From NCBI RefSeq assembly GCF_020103695.1, contig NZ_JAHXBF010000013.1, forward strand, positions 248,001-312,000: 64,000 nt of DNA, written 5' to 3'. The stretch is from Hyalangium versicolor (GTDB lineage: Bacteria; Myxococcota; Myxococcia; Myxococcales; Myxococcaceae). The notes beneath the pieces were generated by a model, which saw nothing but the letters and a program-made list of their open reading frames with translations, was not told the origin of the DNA and made no database searches. Positions 15,591 through 23,901 of the stretch are shown piece by piece (position 1 is the first letter of the stretch; each line of letters begins with the position of its first letter). A program made the translations under genes and the position numbers.

Positions 15591-16673
15591 TCACCGTGAG
15601 GGCAGTTTCACGACGTCCGAGCGCAGGGTTCCGAACGTGGCGAGGAGGAAGGTCTGCTCGGGGACGTCGCCACAGCGCACCAGGGCCGAGGGCTCGAAGC
15701 TGAACGCGCGGCTCTTTGCCTTGAGCATCCGTTTCGCCACGGGAACACTCGCCCAACCGAAGTGCCGGCTGCGCTGGCAGAAGGCGAGCAGCGTGAGGGG
15801 TGGGGTGCCCGTGGCCTCGGGATCCAGCGGAATGGCGGGGCCTGGGAGCGCACCGAACATCTGGGTACGGCCCGCGGGACTCTCGAGCACGATCGTCCCT
15901 TGGCGGGAACGGGGCGAGGAGGCCGTGTCCCCAACGGTCAGCTGGAGGTCCACACCTGCGCCGGAGGCCCCCCGGGCCGGGTTGGCCGGCACGTGCACCG
16001 TCTTCACGGGTGTCACCCGATCATCCAGCCAGAGGAACACGTGGTAGTCCCCCTCTTCGGGTGGCAGCGAGAGGTGCGCGGCGAGATCCACGTTGAAGAA
16101 CGTCTTCACGATCATCCCCCGCTCGAGCGGTTGCGCCTGAGCGATGGCGGCATCCAGATCCTTCGGCATCGTCGCTGAGATGGGGAGCTCGTTGGGATCC
16201 GCCGGCTTGTTGAACGAGACCCGGCCCGTCTTCGCGTTGATGGCGACGATGTGGATCGCGCTCGATAGTTGCGCGCGGTAGATCAGCGTGTAGGGCGCGC
16301 TCAATGCAAAGGCGCCGAACAGGGCCACCGTGGGGCCCGTGGGGCCTCGTGCCGGCGCGACCGTGAAGTCCAGGCCGAGGGCGCCCGGGGAGAGCTTCTT
16401 CGAGTGGGGAGTCTCTCCGAACCAGAGCGCTGCGGGGATCTGGACTTCGGCCTCGTCGCTCATGTCGCCTTGCCTTTCAGGGCTGCGGGGAGGCATCTCC
16501 GCTCGAGGTGCCGGCGCCGCGTTCCATTGCGCTTGCGCGCCTCGGGGGCACCCGGCCAGGGCGAGCAGCAGCCCCGCGAGCACCGATGCATTCGCCAGGC
16601 TCCCGCTCAGAACGGAGCGCTCCCCGCCACGGGGGGATTGGTGTAGTCCCGGCCTTTGATCGCGTCCTTGCAC
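15591..16673 (-). CDS. Lipoprotein downstream of the metzincin-like protein
   Basis: Up to 360 residues. The lipobox LALAGC follows the hydrophobic run SVLAGLLLALAGC, so the mature protein is expected to be membrane-anchored. The start is uncertain: GTG 16673 gives a long basic leader overlapping the upstream gene by 67 bases, while starts nearer the hydrophobic run would be non-standard. The mature part has two beta-rich halves (DFTVAPARGPTGPTVALFGA; DYHVFLWLDDRVTPVKTVHV) and four Cys. I do not recognise the family. Because it directly follows the 1204-residue candidate effector and is translationally close, an immunity protein protecting the periplasm is the most attractive inference, but a structural partner is equally possible. 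Confidence 0.7.
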   Translation of the reverse strand: MQGRDQRPGLHQSPRGGERSVLSGSLANASVLAGLLLALAGCPRGAQAQWNAAPAPRAEMPPRSPERQGDMSDEAEVQIPAALWFGETPHSKKLSPGALGLDFTVAPARGPTGPTVALFGAFALSAPYTLIYRAQLSSAIHIVAINAKTGRVSFNKPADPNELPISATMPKDLDAAIAQAQPLERGMIVKTFFNVDLAAHLSLPPEEGDYHVFLWLDDRVTPVKTVHVPANPARGASGAGVDLQLTVGDTASSPRSRQGTIVLESPAGRTQMFGALPGPAIPLDPEATGTPPLTLLAFCQRSRHFGWASVPVAKRMLKAKSRAFSFEPSALVRCGDVPEQTFLLATFGTLRSDVVKLPSR

Positions 16674-19600
16674 GTGTCACAGAAGACCACACTCGGGCTG
16701 ACCGTGTCGTACATGATGCAGGTGTTGCCGTTGGAATTGCAGTGGGCGCCGTTCAAGAAATAGTAGCGCCCATTGCCGGTGCCACCCGTGTCGGGGAGCG
16801 TGCTCGCCGCGAGCCCGAGGTAGTGCCCGGCCTCGTGAAGGACGGTGTTCTCATCCGGTTGGCCGACGGTGTTCTGGCGGAAGCGCATGCCCACGATGGT
16901 CGTCGGTCCCCAGGAGATCCCGGAGAGCACCGGGTACTCCTTGAGATGGAAGCTGACGGCGGCGGTGCCTGCTCCGTTGAAGGGCGCCAGCGCCGGTGTC
17001 GACCAGGCCAGCTTGAAGACGCCGTTGGTCTCGGTGAGTGTCGTCGTGGCGGAGATGTCCGCCGGGGGAGCCGCCCCCGCGGCTACACTGCACGTTGCCG
17101 AGATCAACCAGGCCCCGAGATTGAAGAGGGCCCCTGGAGCGATGGGCGTGTTGCCAGCGGCTGGGTTGAGGTTGGCGCCATTGACGGTGAACGGCGCTCC
17201 GTTCGTGGGGGCGAGCGTGATGCTGATGTTCACCGTTCCGTTCCCCGTGTAGGGCGCCAGGGCGGAGAGATCCCAGGCCAGCGTATGTCCTCCACCTCCC
17301 GCGGGCGTGAGCGTGACGGCATGATTCATGGACACAGGGGCGCCATTCCAGGTGACCTGGCAGGTGGCCGAGTTCAGCCATGTGCCCTTGTTGGCCAGGT
17401 TGGAGTTATCGAAGGTTTGAAAGAGATCGATGCTGGCGGGCGCGAACGAGAGGTTGTTCCAGTCGAACGCCGTATCCTTCTCATTGCCCAGGATGGTGTC
17501 GATCAACGCGATGTTCATCTGCCGGGGGCCTGCTACGCCCAGCACGTTCGCCATCCAGACCTGGGAGTCCACGGCCTTGAGGTAGCGTTGGTGCGCTGGC
17601 TCGGCCACCGGGGCCAGGCTCGTCACCTTCAGCTTGTTCTGGCCAAAGCCATTCTCCAGGACGTTCGACTTGTCGGTGTAGGGGACGTTCGTGTCCTGCT
17701 TCATCGTCGCGTACTTGTAGAAGACCTCCTGCCAGACCTCGATGGGCTTGGAGCACGAGGCCGGCGGAGCGCTGTTCTTCACCGGCGGAGCCTGCTTGAC
17801 GTACGCGGCGATCGTGAAGGTGTCGCTCGTGAAGCGTGACAGCTCGAGTTCGGCGGACGTCGCGATGCCTTGCGCGTTGGTCTTCACCGCGGCGTCGGTG
17901 TCCTTGGGCTCCTGGTACTTCATCCGGTCCGGCAGGTTGGCCTGGTTGGTGTTGCCGGGGATGAGCGTGAAGAGGATCTCGACGTCCTGCAGGGGCTTGG
18001 TGAGCTTGGCCTGGCTCTTGAGCTTCCTTCCACGTTCGGGGTTGGTGTTCACCGCGGGCAGGTTGATGTACTGCTTGTAGTCCGCGGTGTCCGGGGTGAT
18101 CTTTTCAAACGCCACCACGGTCACGAGCGCGAAATCCCCGTTGCGCTTGGCCGTGTGCGCGAGCCCCCCCGCGCCGCGGTTGAGCCCCACGTCGATGCAG
18201 ACATGGCGGAAGTCATGGGTCGCGGCGCTGCCTTCGATAGAGAGGATCACGTCCCCCGCCCCGAAGTCAGCCCGCGCGAGCTCCAGCGGCCATGCCTGCT
18301 CGACGTCCCCCTTGAAGAGCTTGACGCCACCGCTCTGGGACGCCTGTTGCAGGACGACCTTGTGATCGGCTCCGCCCACGGTCCACACGGCATCCGCGGG
18401 CTTCTTGACCACCACTTTGGCGCGGCAGTGGTGTCCGTTCTCCTGCACCTGCACGAGGCCACCGCGCTTGACCTTCTGCTCGTCGGTGAGCCTGGTCGCC
18501 CCGGGCGCCTGCGGATCGCGGAAGACCTTGCTGTGCGGTTTGCTGTGCTCGTACAGCTCCAGATCGAACTGGACTGCCTCCATCGCCAGCACGGCTTCGG
18601 TGACGACGAAGATGGAGCGTTGGGCCAGGGCGCCCAGCTTCGAGGTCGCATCCGGGGTGAGCGTCACCTGGATCTGACCGGCCCCCTTGGCGCGAAGGTA
18701 GAGCGTCGCCTTCTTGCCTGTCGTGAGCTCCTTCGCCTCGATCTCCAGGTTCTTGCCGTCGAAACCTGGGGCGGGCTTGTCACCGGCTGCGTCGGTGAAC
18801 AGCTCGACGTTCGTGCCGAAGCTCAGCTTGGCTCCACCGGTGTAGGTGATCCCTGGCTGATCCTGCTCCAGGGACAGCTCGAGTCGTGTCAGGTCGGTGG
18901 GATGGTCGCTCTTGGGCTTCCCCTCGTGCGACAGCAGCCGGTGGGGCACGAGCAGGACCCGGTACTCCGCCTCGATGCACGGCTTCACGAGCTTGGCCTG
19001 CTTCACCTCCAACTGCGCGTCCTGGCGTTCGATCGCCCGGACCTGGGGATTGCCGGAGGGATCCAGCTTCAGGCTGATGGCGTGGGTGTCGACCGTCTTG
19101 CCCCGGACGAAGAACCGCTTCTTGTGACCCTCCGTGGTTCCATTGGGGATCTTCTTGTTCGCGGGGGCCTGGCACTTCTCGTCATCGAAGAGTTCGAGCT
19201 TCTTGTCATCGAAGAGGATCTCTCCACCGCCGCCATAGGAGGGGGCTCCCGTCGACTCGGTGTACCAGACGTCGATGCACGCGGGCGCGGCGTGCCCGCG
19301 GTCCCCCTGCAGCCACCCGGTGTTCTCGATGAGCTGCACATGGGGCGTGACGATGTTGACGGGCTGGATGGTGAGGGCCTGCGCCACGGGCCCCAGTTCG
19401 CGAACCTGGGGATTGCCCGAGGCCGTCAGGGCAAGTTGCACCTGGAGCTCACGCACCGCGGTCCCTTGGACATACAGCGGTGCTCCCTGACGCAGCTCGT
19501 TGGCGGAGAAGGACTGCGCGGCTTGCGTGCACTCGGGATTGCGGAAGAGTTGAGCACCTCCTCCGAGAACACTCACCTGACCCTGCCCCGTGTACGCATG

Positions 19601-20221
19601 AGCGGGTTGGCTCTCCGCGATGCTCAGCCTGAGCCGAGCCGCCTTGTTGCGGCCGGGGGCATCCGGATCGTGCCACGCCGAATCATCCTCGACGGCGATC
19701 CTCGGCGTGACGAGGTTGATCGCCTGGATCTGCACCGTCGCGTTGGCTGGGCCGTGGGGGATGATCTGTGGGTTGCCCGAGGGAGTCAGGGAGAGCTGAA
19801 GGGTCACGGGCCCTGCCGCGGTGCCGCGAATGTAGACCGGCTCGCCCCCGCGCAGTGCGGCCGCTCCATAGGAGGCGGGCACCGGAGCGGTGCACCCTGG
19901 ATTCGAGAACAGGGTGGCACTCCCTCCCGTCACCGTGATGACTCCTGCCCCCTGGTAGGGCATTGCCGGCCGGGTCTCGGCGATGGAGAGGACCACCTGG
20001 GCGGGTGTGGAGCGGGTGATGTCGCCGCTGTCGTACCACCCCGGCGTGGAGACCACCTGGATGGCGGGCGTGACATCGTTGATGAGATCTTCGGCCAGAC
20101 ACTCCTGCTTCGGCTGGGTGGTGGGGGCCTCCTCTTCCGCATAGAGGTTGGCCTCGTCGAACCTGCGCTTGGGTGTGGTGCTCGGCGGCGGAGTGGAGTT
20201 CGTGTCATCCAGGATGCTCAC
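16607..20221 (-). CDS. Large repeat protein with metzincin-like C-terminal protease motif
   Basis: 1204 residues. GTG 20221 is chosen: GGAGG lies seven bases upstream and the start overlaps the previous stop by four bases. Residues ~45-510 hold about four imperfect ~115-residue repeats, each with a run like VVLSIAETRPAMPYQGAG, an LF-x-NPxC segment, and LxLTPSGNPQ. Further beta-rich domains follow, including a duplicated SATCxV...PxTNG segment (about 985-1110). Near the end lies ENTVLHEAGHYLGLAAS (HEAGH at 1129-1133) and CIMYD, resembling a Met-turn. The position of the third metzincin zinc ligand is Ala, so a downstream residue may substitute. No signal peptide. Linked small gene, missing signal and following lipoprotein suggest a T6SS-type effector; this is inference. 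Confidence 0.75.
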   Translation of the reverse strand: MSILDDTNSTPPPSTTPKRRFDEANLYAEEEAPTTQPKQECLAEDLINDVTPAIQVVSTPGWYDSGDITRSTPAQVVLSIAETRPAMPYQGAGVITVTGGSATLFSNPGCTAPVPASYGAAALRGGEPVYIRGTAAGPVTLQLSLTPSGNPQIIPHGPANATVQIQAINLVTPRIAVEDDSAWHDPDAPGRNKAARLRLSIAESQPAHAYTGQGQVSVLGGGAQLFRNPECTQAAQSFSANELRQGAPLYVQGTAVRELQVQLALTASGNPQVRELGPVAQALTIQPVNIVTPHVQLIENTGWLQGDRGHAAPACIDVWYTESTGAPSYGGGGEILFDDKKLELFDDEKCQAPANKKIPNGTTEGHKKRFFVRGKTVDTHAISLKLDPSGNPQVRAIERQDAQLEVKQAKLVKPCIEAEYRVLLVPHRLLSHEGKPKSDHPTDLTRLELSLEQDQPGITYTGGAKLSFGTNVELFTDAAGDKPAPGFDGKNLEIEAKELTTGKKATLYLRAKGAGQIQVTLTPDATSKLGALAQRSIFVVTEAVLAMEAVQFDLELYEHSKPHSKVFRDPQAPGATRLTDEQKVKRGGLVQVQENGHHCRAKVVVKKPADAVWTVGGADHKVVLQQASQSGGVKLFKGDVEQAWPLELARADFGAGDVILSIEGSAATHDFRHVCIDVGLNRGAGGLAHTAKRNGDFALVTVVAFEKITPDTADYKQYINLPAVNTNPERGRKLKSQAKLTKPLQDVEILFTLIPGNTNQANLPDRMKYQEPKDTDAAVKTNAQGIATSAELELSRFTSDTFTIAAYVKQAPPVKNSAPPASCSKPIEVWQEVFYKYATMKQDTNVPYTDKSNVLENGFGQNKLKVTSLAPVAEPAHQRYLKAVDSQVWMANVLGVAGPRQMNIALIDTILGNEKDTAFDWNNLSFAPASIDLFQTFDNSNLANKGTWLNSATCQVTWNGAPVSMNHAVTLTPAGGGGHTLAWDLSALAPYTGNGTVNISITLAPTNGAPFTVNGANLNPAAGNTPIAPGALFNLGAWLISATCSVAAGAAPPADISATTTLTETNGVFKLAWSTPALAPFNGAGTAAVSFHLKEYPVLSGISWGPTTIVGMRFRQNTVGQPDENTVLHEAGHYLGLAASTLPDTGGTGNGRYYFLNGAHCNSNGNTCIMYDTVSPSVVFCDTCKDAIKGRDYTNPPVAGSAPF

Positions 20222-20580
20222 GTGTGGTCCTCCCCATCCGAGAGGTGCCCCCGGGCCACGAGTGCCAGCACCTCGAGCCGTGTATTGGGATCGCTGAGAG
20301 CCGGATCCTGGAGCACGTGCTCGGCCCAGGGGAGTTCCTCGAACCCTGCCCCGAAGAGCACCCGCAGGTGGACGAACTTGCAGAGGGTGGCCGCGCGAGT
20401 CGCGCCATGGACCCGTGCCCGCTCGACGCTCACGTCGATGAGGCCCCACAAGGTGTCATCATCCATGTCCGCGAGCTCCGAGGCAAAGGAGGCACGCAGG
20501 TGGGGGCGGAGCCATTGCTTGAGGTGATCGAACCGAGTCTCGGCCAGTGCCTCTATCTGGGCTTTGCGGATGATCAGCAC
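20218..20580 (-). CDS. Small T6SS-associated-type protein upstream of the metzincin-like gene
   Basis: 120 residues, mostly helical: MLIIRKAQIEALAETRFDHL, an acidic Asp-rich turn (ADMDDDTLWGLIDVSVERA), then FVHLRVLFGAGFEELPWAEH and a C-terminal helix ending before GHLSDGEDHT. This arrangement is the one I associate with the small proteins commonly found beside VgrG/DUF4123 effector genes in proteobacteria, but I cannot name a Pfam family. The stop overlaps the next start (GTGA, 20218-20221), so the two proteins are made together; an adaptor or chaperone role is inferred. Confidence 0.65.
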   Translation of the reverse strand: MLIIRKAQIEALAETRFDHLKQWLRPHLRASFASELADMDDDTLWGLIDVSVERARVHGATRAATLCKFVHLRVLFGAGFEELPWAEHVLQDPALSDPNTRLEVLALVARGHLSDGEDHT

Positions 20581-20617
20581 GGCAGAAGGATAGCTTCATT
20601 CGTGCCCCATCAGCTGC

Positions 20618-20773
20618 TCAATCCTTGGAGGAGAGGAGTCCGTCGAAGGCCTTCTCATCGTGAGCGAAGACGTTCAAGTCGATGGGCCCACTCACGCCGG
20701 GGATGCTCTCCCTTCGGCCGGGAGTGGCTGCCGGATAATGGCTCCCCAGCGCAGCTGGAGTGCTGAGGCGCAC
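20618..20773 (-). CDS. Possible 51-residue ORF or gene remnant
   Basis: A GTG at 20773 opens a frame whose C-terminal part (SGPIDLNVFAHDEKAFDGLL) looks like genuine coding sequence, ending with TGA at 20618, 38 bases before the 120-residue gene on the same strand. No convincing ribosome site precedes the GTG. It may be a small protein of the effector operon or the surviving 3' end of a longer gene. Confidence 0.3.
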   Translation of the reverse strand: MRLSTPAALGSHYPAATPGRRESIPGVSGPIDLNVFAHDEKAFDGLLSSKD

Positions 20774-20799
20774 CCCAGCCCGCCTATACTCCCCCGGGC

Positions 20800-21834
20800 A
20801 TGGCGAGCCGGAGCTACAAGTCCCTCTTCAGCGAGGGGCGGCAATGGATTCAGGACGTCGGGCGCGGGCGAGAGCCGCTCATCGGCATGCCGCTGGGCCG
20901 GTTCACGGTGCTCATCCTCGAGGCGGTGCGCCTGCACTATTTCGCCTTCGGGGCCGGGGCCGCGCTCGCGGGCTCCGCCGCCGTTCCATCAGCCGCCGTG
21001 GGGTGGCGCGTCGTGCTGGCGGCCTTCGTCGCGGGAGGAGGGTGGGGCGTCGGCCAGCTCATCAACGATCTGCTCGACCGGGACACCGATGCGATCAATG
21101 CGCCGGGACGCCCGTTGGCGGATGGGCGGTTGTCGGCGGGGCCGACCCTGGCGGTGACCCTGCTCTCGGGGCTGGCACTGATCGCGGCGTTGCTGGCCCT
21201 CCACCCGGCCGCGTGGCTGCTGGCTCCTGCCGCGGTCGTCCTGCTCGTGGGCTACAACAAAGCCAAGGGCGTACCGCTGATGGGCAACCTCATTCATGGA
21301 GGCATTGCCGCGGTCGCCGGAGGGCTCGGGGTCCTGGGCGCGCTCCCGAGCAGCGCGGGTTCCTTGTCCGCCGCGCTCGAGGGGCTCGTTGGCGCGCTGC
21401 CCATGTTGGGGCTCATCCTCGCCATTGACGCGTGGTTCATCCTGGCCAACTACGAGAAGGATGGGATCGGGGATCGCGCCGCGGGTTACCGGACGCTCCC
21501 CTTGCTCATCGGCATCCGTGCCAGCGCGCTCATTCGGGCCGTGCTGGTGTGCGTGCTCGCCGCTGGCATCTTCGGAGGCCCGATCGCGCCAACCCTGCCT
21601 GGGAAGGTGGCGCTCTCGCTCGCGGCGGTGCTGGGCCTCTTGTCAGTGATTCCCTCGCTGCGCTCCGGCACGGACGAGGCCGCGCTCCGGGGCTACCGCC
21701 TGGCGGTGCCCGCCTCGTTCATCGCCATGCTCGGGCTGGCAGCGCCGCTGCTCGGAGGCGTGGGGCTGGCGCTCGTCACGATCGGGAGCGTGGCGTTGAT
21801 GGAGGCGATGTTCCTGCGAAACGGTAACCCCTGA
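20800..21834 (+). CDS. UbiA-family prenyltransferase
   Basis: 344 residues with about nine membrane helices. The two prenyl-diphosphate/Mg sites are clear: NDLLDRDTDAINAPGRPLADG (motif N-D-x-x-D-x-x-x-D at 89-97) and YEKDGIGDRAAGYRTLPLLIG (about 216-236; D-x-x-x-D). Members transfer a polyprenyl chain to an aromatic or sugar acceptor (quinones, haem, chlorophyll, DPR-phosphate). The conserved Asn-Ala-Pro-x-Arg-Pro after the first site is typical of the chlorophyll-synthase/UbiA branch; the acceptor cannot be told from sequence. It stands alone with a TATACT-like -10 box about 20 bases before the start. Confidence 0.88.
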   Translation: MASRSYKSLFSEGRQWIQDVGRGREPLIGMPLGRFTVLILEAVRLHYFAFGAGAALAGSAAVPSAAVGWRVVLAAFVAGGGWGVGQLINDLLDRDTDAINAPGRPLADGRLSAGPTLAVTLLSGLALIAALLALHPAAWLLAPAAVVLLVGYNKAKGVPLMGNLIHGGIAAVAGGLGVLGALPSSAGSLSAALEGLVGALPMLGLILAIDAWFILANYEKDGIGDRAAGYRTLPLLIGIRASALIRAVLVCVLAAGIFGGPIAPTLPGKVALSLAAVLGLLSVIPSLRSGTDEAALRGYRLAVPASFIAMLGLAAPLLGGVGLALVTIGSVALMEAMFLRNGNP

Positions 21835-21912
21835 GCGGTCCAGCACCGCCGTGGCTCGGGTTGGCTTCCTCTTGACTTGCTGCGCGGACACCCCCTAATA
21901 GGAGCTGAAATT

Positions 21913-21931
21913 GATAATGACTATCGATTTC
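21913..21931. promoter_or_regulatory. Fur box
   Basis: GATAATGACTATCGATTTC matches 14 of 19 positions of the classical Fur consensus GATAATGATAATCATTATC. It lies 23 bases before the start of a lipoprotein gene, in a local AT-rich island. Iron repression of that gene is inferred from the site. Confidence 0.7.
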
Positions 21932-21953
21932 ATTTTCCCTGGAAAGGTTGACG

Positions 21954-23171
21954 ATGAAGCATCTGGGTGCCCTCTCTGCCTTGCGGCTGTCCACCGCCAC
22001 TCTCGCCCTGGCCCTGTTCACGGGGTGCGGAGACTCGGAGGAGCAGGACGGTGACGACAACGGGCCGCTGTACGCCATCACCACGCAGTTGTTCTCCGAA
22101 GATCCGCCGGCGAGCTACGTCATCGTGACGGACAAGGCGGAGCAGACGGCGTCGCTCTCCCTCGACAAGGCGATCCGCGTGGCCGGCCGTGCGCTGGGGG
22201 TGGGCATTCCCAAGTCCGGTGCGCTCTATGTCGTGAGCGACGAGAGCCCCATGGTGACCCGCTACAAGCTCAACAGCACGGGAGCGCTGGAGGCAGCGGG
22301 CACCGTGAGCTTCGCCAGCGTGGGGGTGACGTCGCTCGGGGAGTACCAGGGCAACTTCCAGTTCCTCTCGGAGACCAAGGCCTACTTCTTCGATGCAGCC
22401 GCCGCCCAGGTCGTCATCTGGAACCCCGAGCAGATGACGGTCACCGGCCGCATCTCGCTGGATGAACTGGCCCTGCCGAACACGCTCCTGGCCTTCTCGG
22501 GCGCGGTCGTGCGGCTCGACGGGCAGCTCCTCATGCCCGTGAGTTGGCGTCCCGAATCGGGCGTGAGCATCACTCCCAAGGCGGGCGTGGTCTCCATCGA
22601 CACGGCGACGGATGTGGCCACCATCGCCACGGACGAGCGGTGTGGCTACACACAAGACGCCGTCGTCGGTCTCGACGGCACGGTGTACATCGCGACGGAG
22701 GCGTATGGCGCGGCGTCGCGCCGGGTGGTGGGCGAGGAGTCACCAGAGCCGTGCCTGCTCAAGTTCGATCCGCGGACCCGCACCTTTGATCCGAATTTCT
22801 ACCGGACGCTCGGAGGGCTGGTGGGCGGTGGCACCGCGGGCACGCTCGTTCCAGGTCCTCGCGGGACGGCGTACGTGCGCGTGCTCGATGAGACGGTCGC
22901 CCCTGTCATGGAAGGCACCCCTCCGCGCATCATCGCGAGCGGCACGGGCTGGCAGTGGTGGGAGCTGAATCTCGCCACGCTGGTCGCGACGCACAAGCCC
23001 AGCTTCCCGGCGACCTCGGGGAGCACGTTCCTGTTCGAGTCGGAGAACCAGACCCTCTACACCGAGTTCGGCGCGGGCGCCGCGTCCACCACCCTGCGGG
23101 TGCTGGGAGACAACGGCAGGGCCACGGTGAACGTCCAGGGGCTCTCCTTCTCCTTCCTTCAACTTCGCTAG
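21954..23171 (+). CDS. Iron-regulated DUF4374-like lipoprotein
   Basis: 405 residues. The signal ends in lipobox LFTGC with Cys25, followed by an acidic tether. The rest is beta-propeller-like: repeated strands such as LYVVSDESPMVTRYKL, KAYFFDAAAAQVVIWN, GVVSIDTATDVATIAT and GTVYIATEAYG. This is the pattern of DUF4374-type surface proteins found with TonB-dependent siderophore uptake in Bacteroidetes and, as MxcI-like proteins, in myxochelin loci of myxobacteria (from memory). ATG 21954 is used, with GAAAGG upstream; TTG 21948 is the alternative. With the Fur box just upstream, a part in siderophore or haem uptake is likely, though no receptor gene is adjacent. Confidence 0.75.
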   Translation: MKHLGALSALRLSTATLALALFTGCGDSEEQDGDDNGPLYAITTQLFSEDPPASYVIVTDKAEQTASLSLDKAIRVAGRALGVGIPKSGALYVVSDESPMVTRYKLNSTGALEAAGTVSFASVGVTSLGEYQGNFQFLSETKAYFFDAAAAQVVIWNPEQMTVTGRISLDELALPNTLLAFSGAVVRLDGQLLMPVSWRPESGVSITPKAGVVSIDTATDVATIATDERCGYTQDAVVGLDGTVYIATEAYGAASRRVVGEESPEPCLLKFDPRTRTFDPNFYRTLGGLVGGGTAGTLVPGPRGTAYVRVLDETVAPVMEGTPPRIIASGTGWQWWELNLATLVATHKPSFPATSGSTFLFESENQTLYTEFGAGAASTTLRVLGDNGRATVNVQGLSFSFLQLR

Positions 23172-23213
23172 CGGCTGCAGCCACGCCGTGTCTCAACCTC
23201 ATCGGGAGAATTC

Positions 23214-23840
23214 ATGCATCCTTTGATTCGTATCGCGGGCGTGTTCACCGTTTCGGCGCTGTGGTCCTCTCCGGCTTTCGCCACCAGCACGGGCATCACC
23301 GGGCAGTCCGGCAAGGACGGGATGTCGTGCGCCACCTGTCACAAGGGCGGAGAGCCCCCCACCGTGGAGTTCGAGGGTCCCGCGAGCCTGGATCCGGGGG
23401 CCACGGGCCAGTACACCTTCATCATCCGGGGAGGCGCCGCGAAGACGGGAGGGCTGGACATCGCGGTGGACAATACGGATGCCACCCTCCAGACCGTCAG
23501 CACCGGGATGAAGAAGCTGGGGGCTGAGTTGACGCACTCCGCTCCCCAGCCCTTCAACGCCGGGGAGCTGCGCTTCAACTTCTCGCTCGTCGCGCCCGCG
23601 ACCGATGTGACGCTCACGATCTTCGGGGCTGGCAACTCCACCAACGCGGACCTCAAGAGCGATGGGGACAGGTCCTCCACCACGAAGCTGAGTGTGAAGG
23701 TGGGGAAGGGCACTCCTGTCGATGTTCCCAACGAGGAAGGCCCCAAGGAGAGCGATGGGGGTTGCGCTGCCGCTGGGAGTGCGCCCGTCTGGGGCGCCAT
23801 GCTGGCGGGTCTGGCGCTGCTCCGGCGCCGCCAGGGCTGA
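23214..23840 (+). CDS. MYXO-CTERM-anchored protein with choice-of-anchor/Reeler-like domain
   Basis: 208 residues. A Sec signal peptide ends in SSPAFA (about 17-23). The mature N terminus has MSCATCHKGG, a CxxCH motif, then a beta-sandwich domain (PPTVEFEGP... TDVTLTIFGAG). The tail is a MYXO-CTERM sorting signal: GGCAAAGSAPVWGAMLAGLA followed by LLRRRQG, with the essential Cys before the membrane helix and Arg cluster. Such proteins are processed and exposed on the myxobacterial outer surface. The whole layout matches the family annotated as MXAN_6652-type MYXO-CTERM proteins, as I recall it. Function unknown; it is 42 bases after the DUF4374 gene and may be co-transcribed. Confidence 0.85.
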   Translation: MHPLIRIAGVFTVSALWSSPAFATSTGITGQSGKDGMSCATCHKGGEPPTVEFEGPASLDPGATGQYTFIIRGGAAKTGGLDIAVDNTDATLQTVSTGMKKLGAELTHSAPQPFNAGELRFNFSLVAPATDVTLTIFGAGNSTNADLKSDGDRSSTTKLSVKVGKGTPVDVPNEEGPKESDGGCAAAGSAPVWGAMLAGLALLRRRQG

Positions 23841-23855
23841 TTCCTGAGAACGCCA

Positions 23856-23888
23856 AGCCTGCCGCCGTGTGAATCGCGGCGGCAGGCT
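23856..23888. terminator. Strong bidirectional hairpin terminator
   Basis: AGCCTGCCGCCG (23856-23867) and CGGCGGCAGGCT (23877-23888) form a perfect 12-bp stem with a nine-base loop, exactly between convergent genes ending at 23840 and 23902. Confidence 0.8.
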
Positions 23889-23901
23889 CACTGCGTTCGC
23901 C

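Noticed and set aside
13630..15756. 708-residue minus-strand ORF
   Set aside because: Antisense shadow of the M4 protease; no ribosome site or motifs.
17870..20527. 885-residue plus-strand ORF
   Set aside because: It is antisense to the 1204-residue repeat protein; composition is Arg/Gly/His-rich, with no recognisable domain. High-GC shadow frame.
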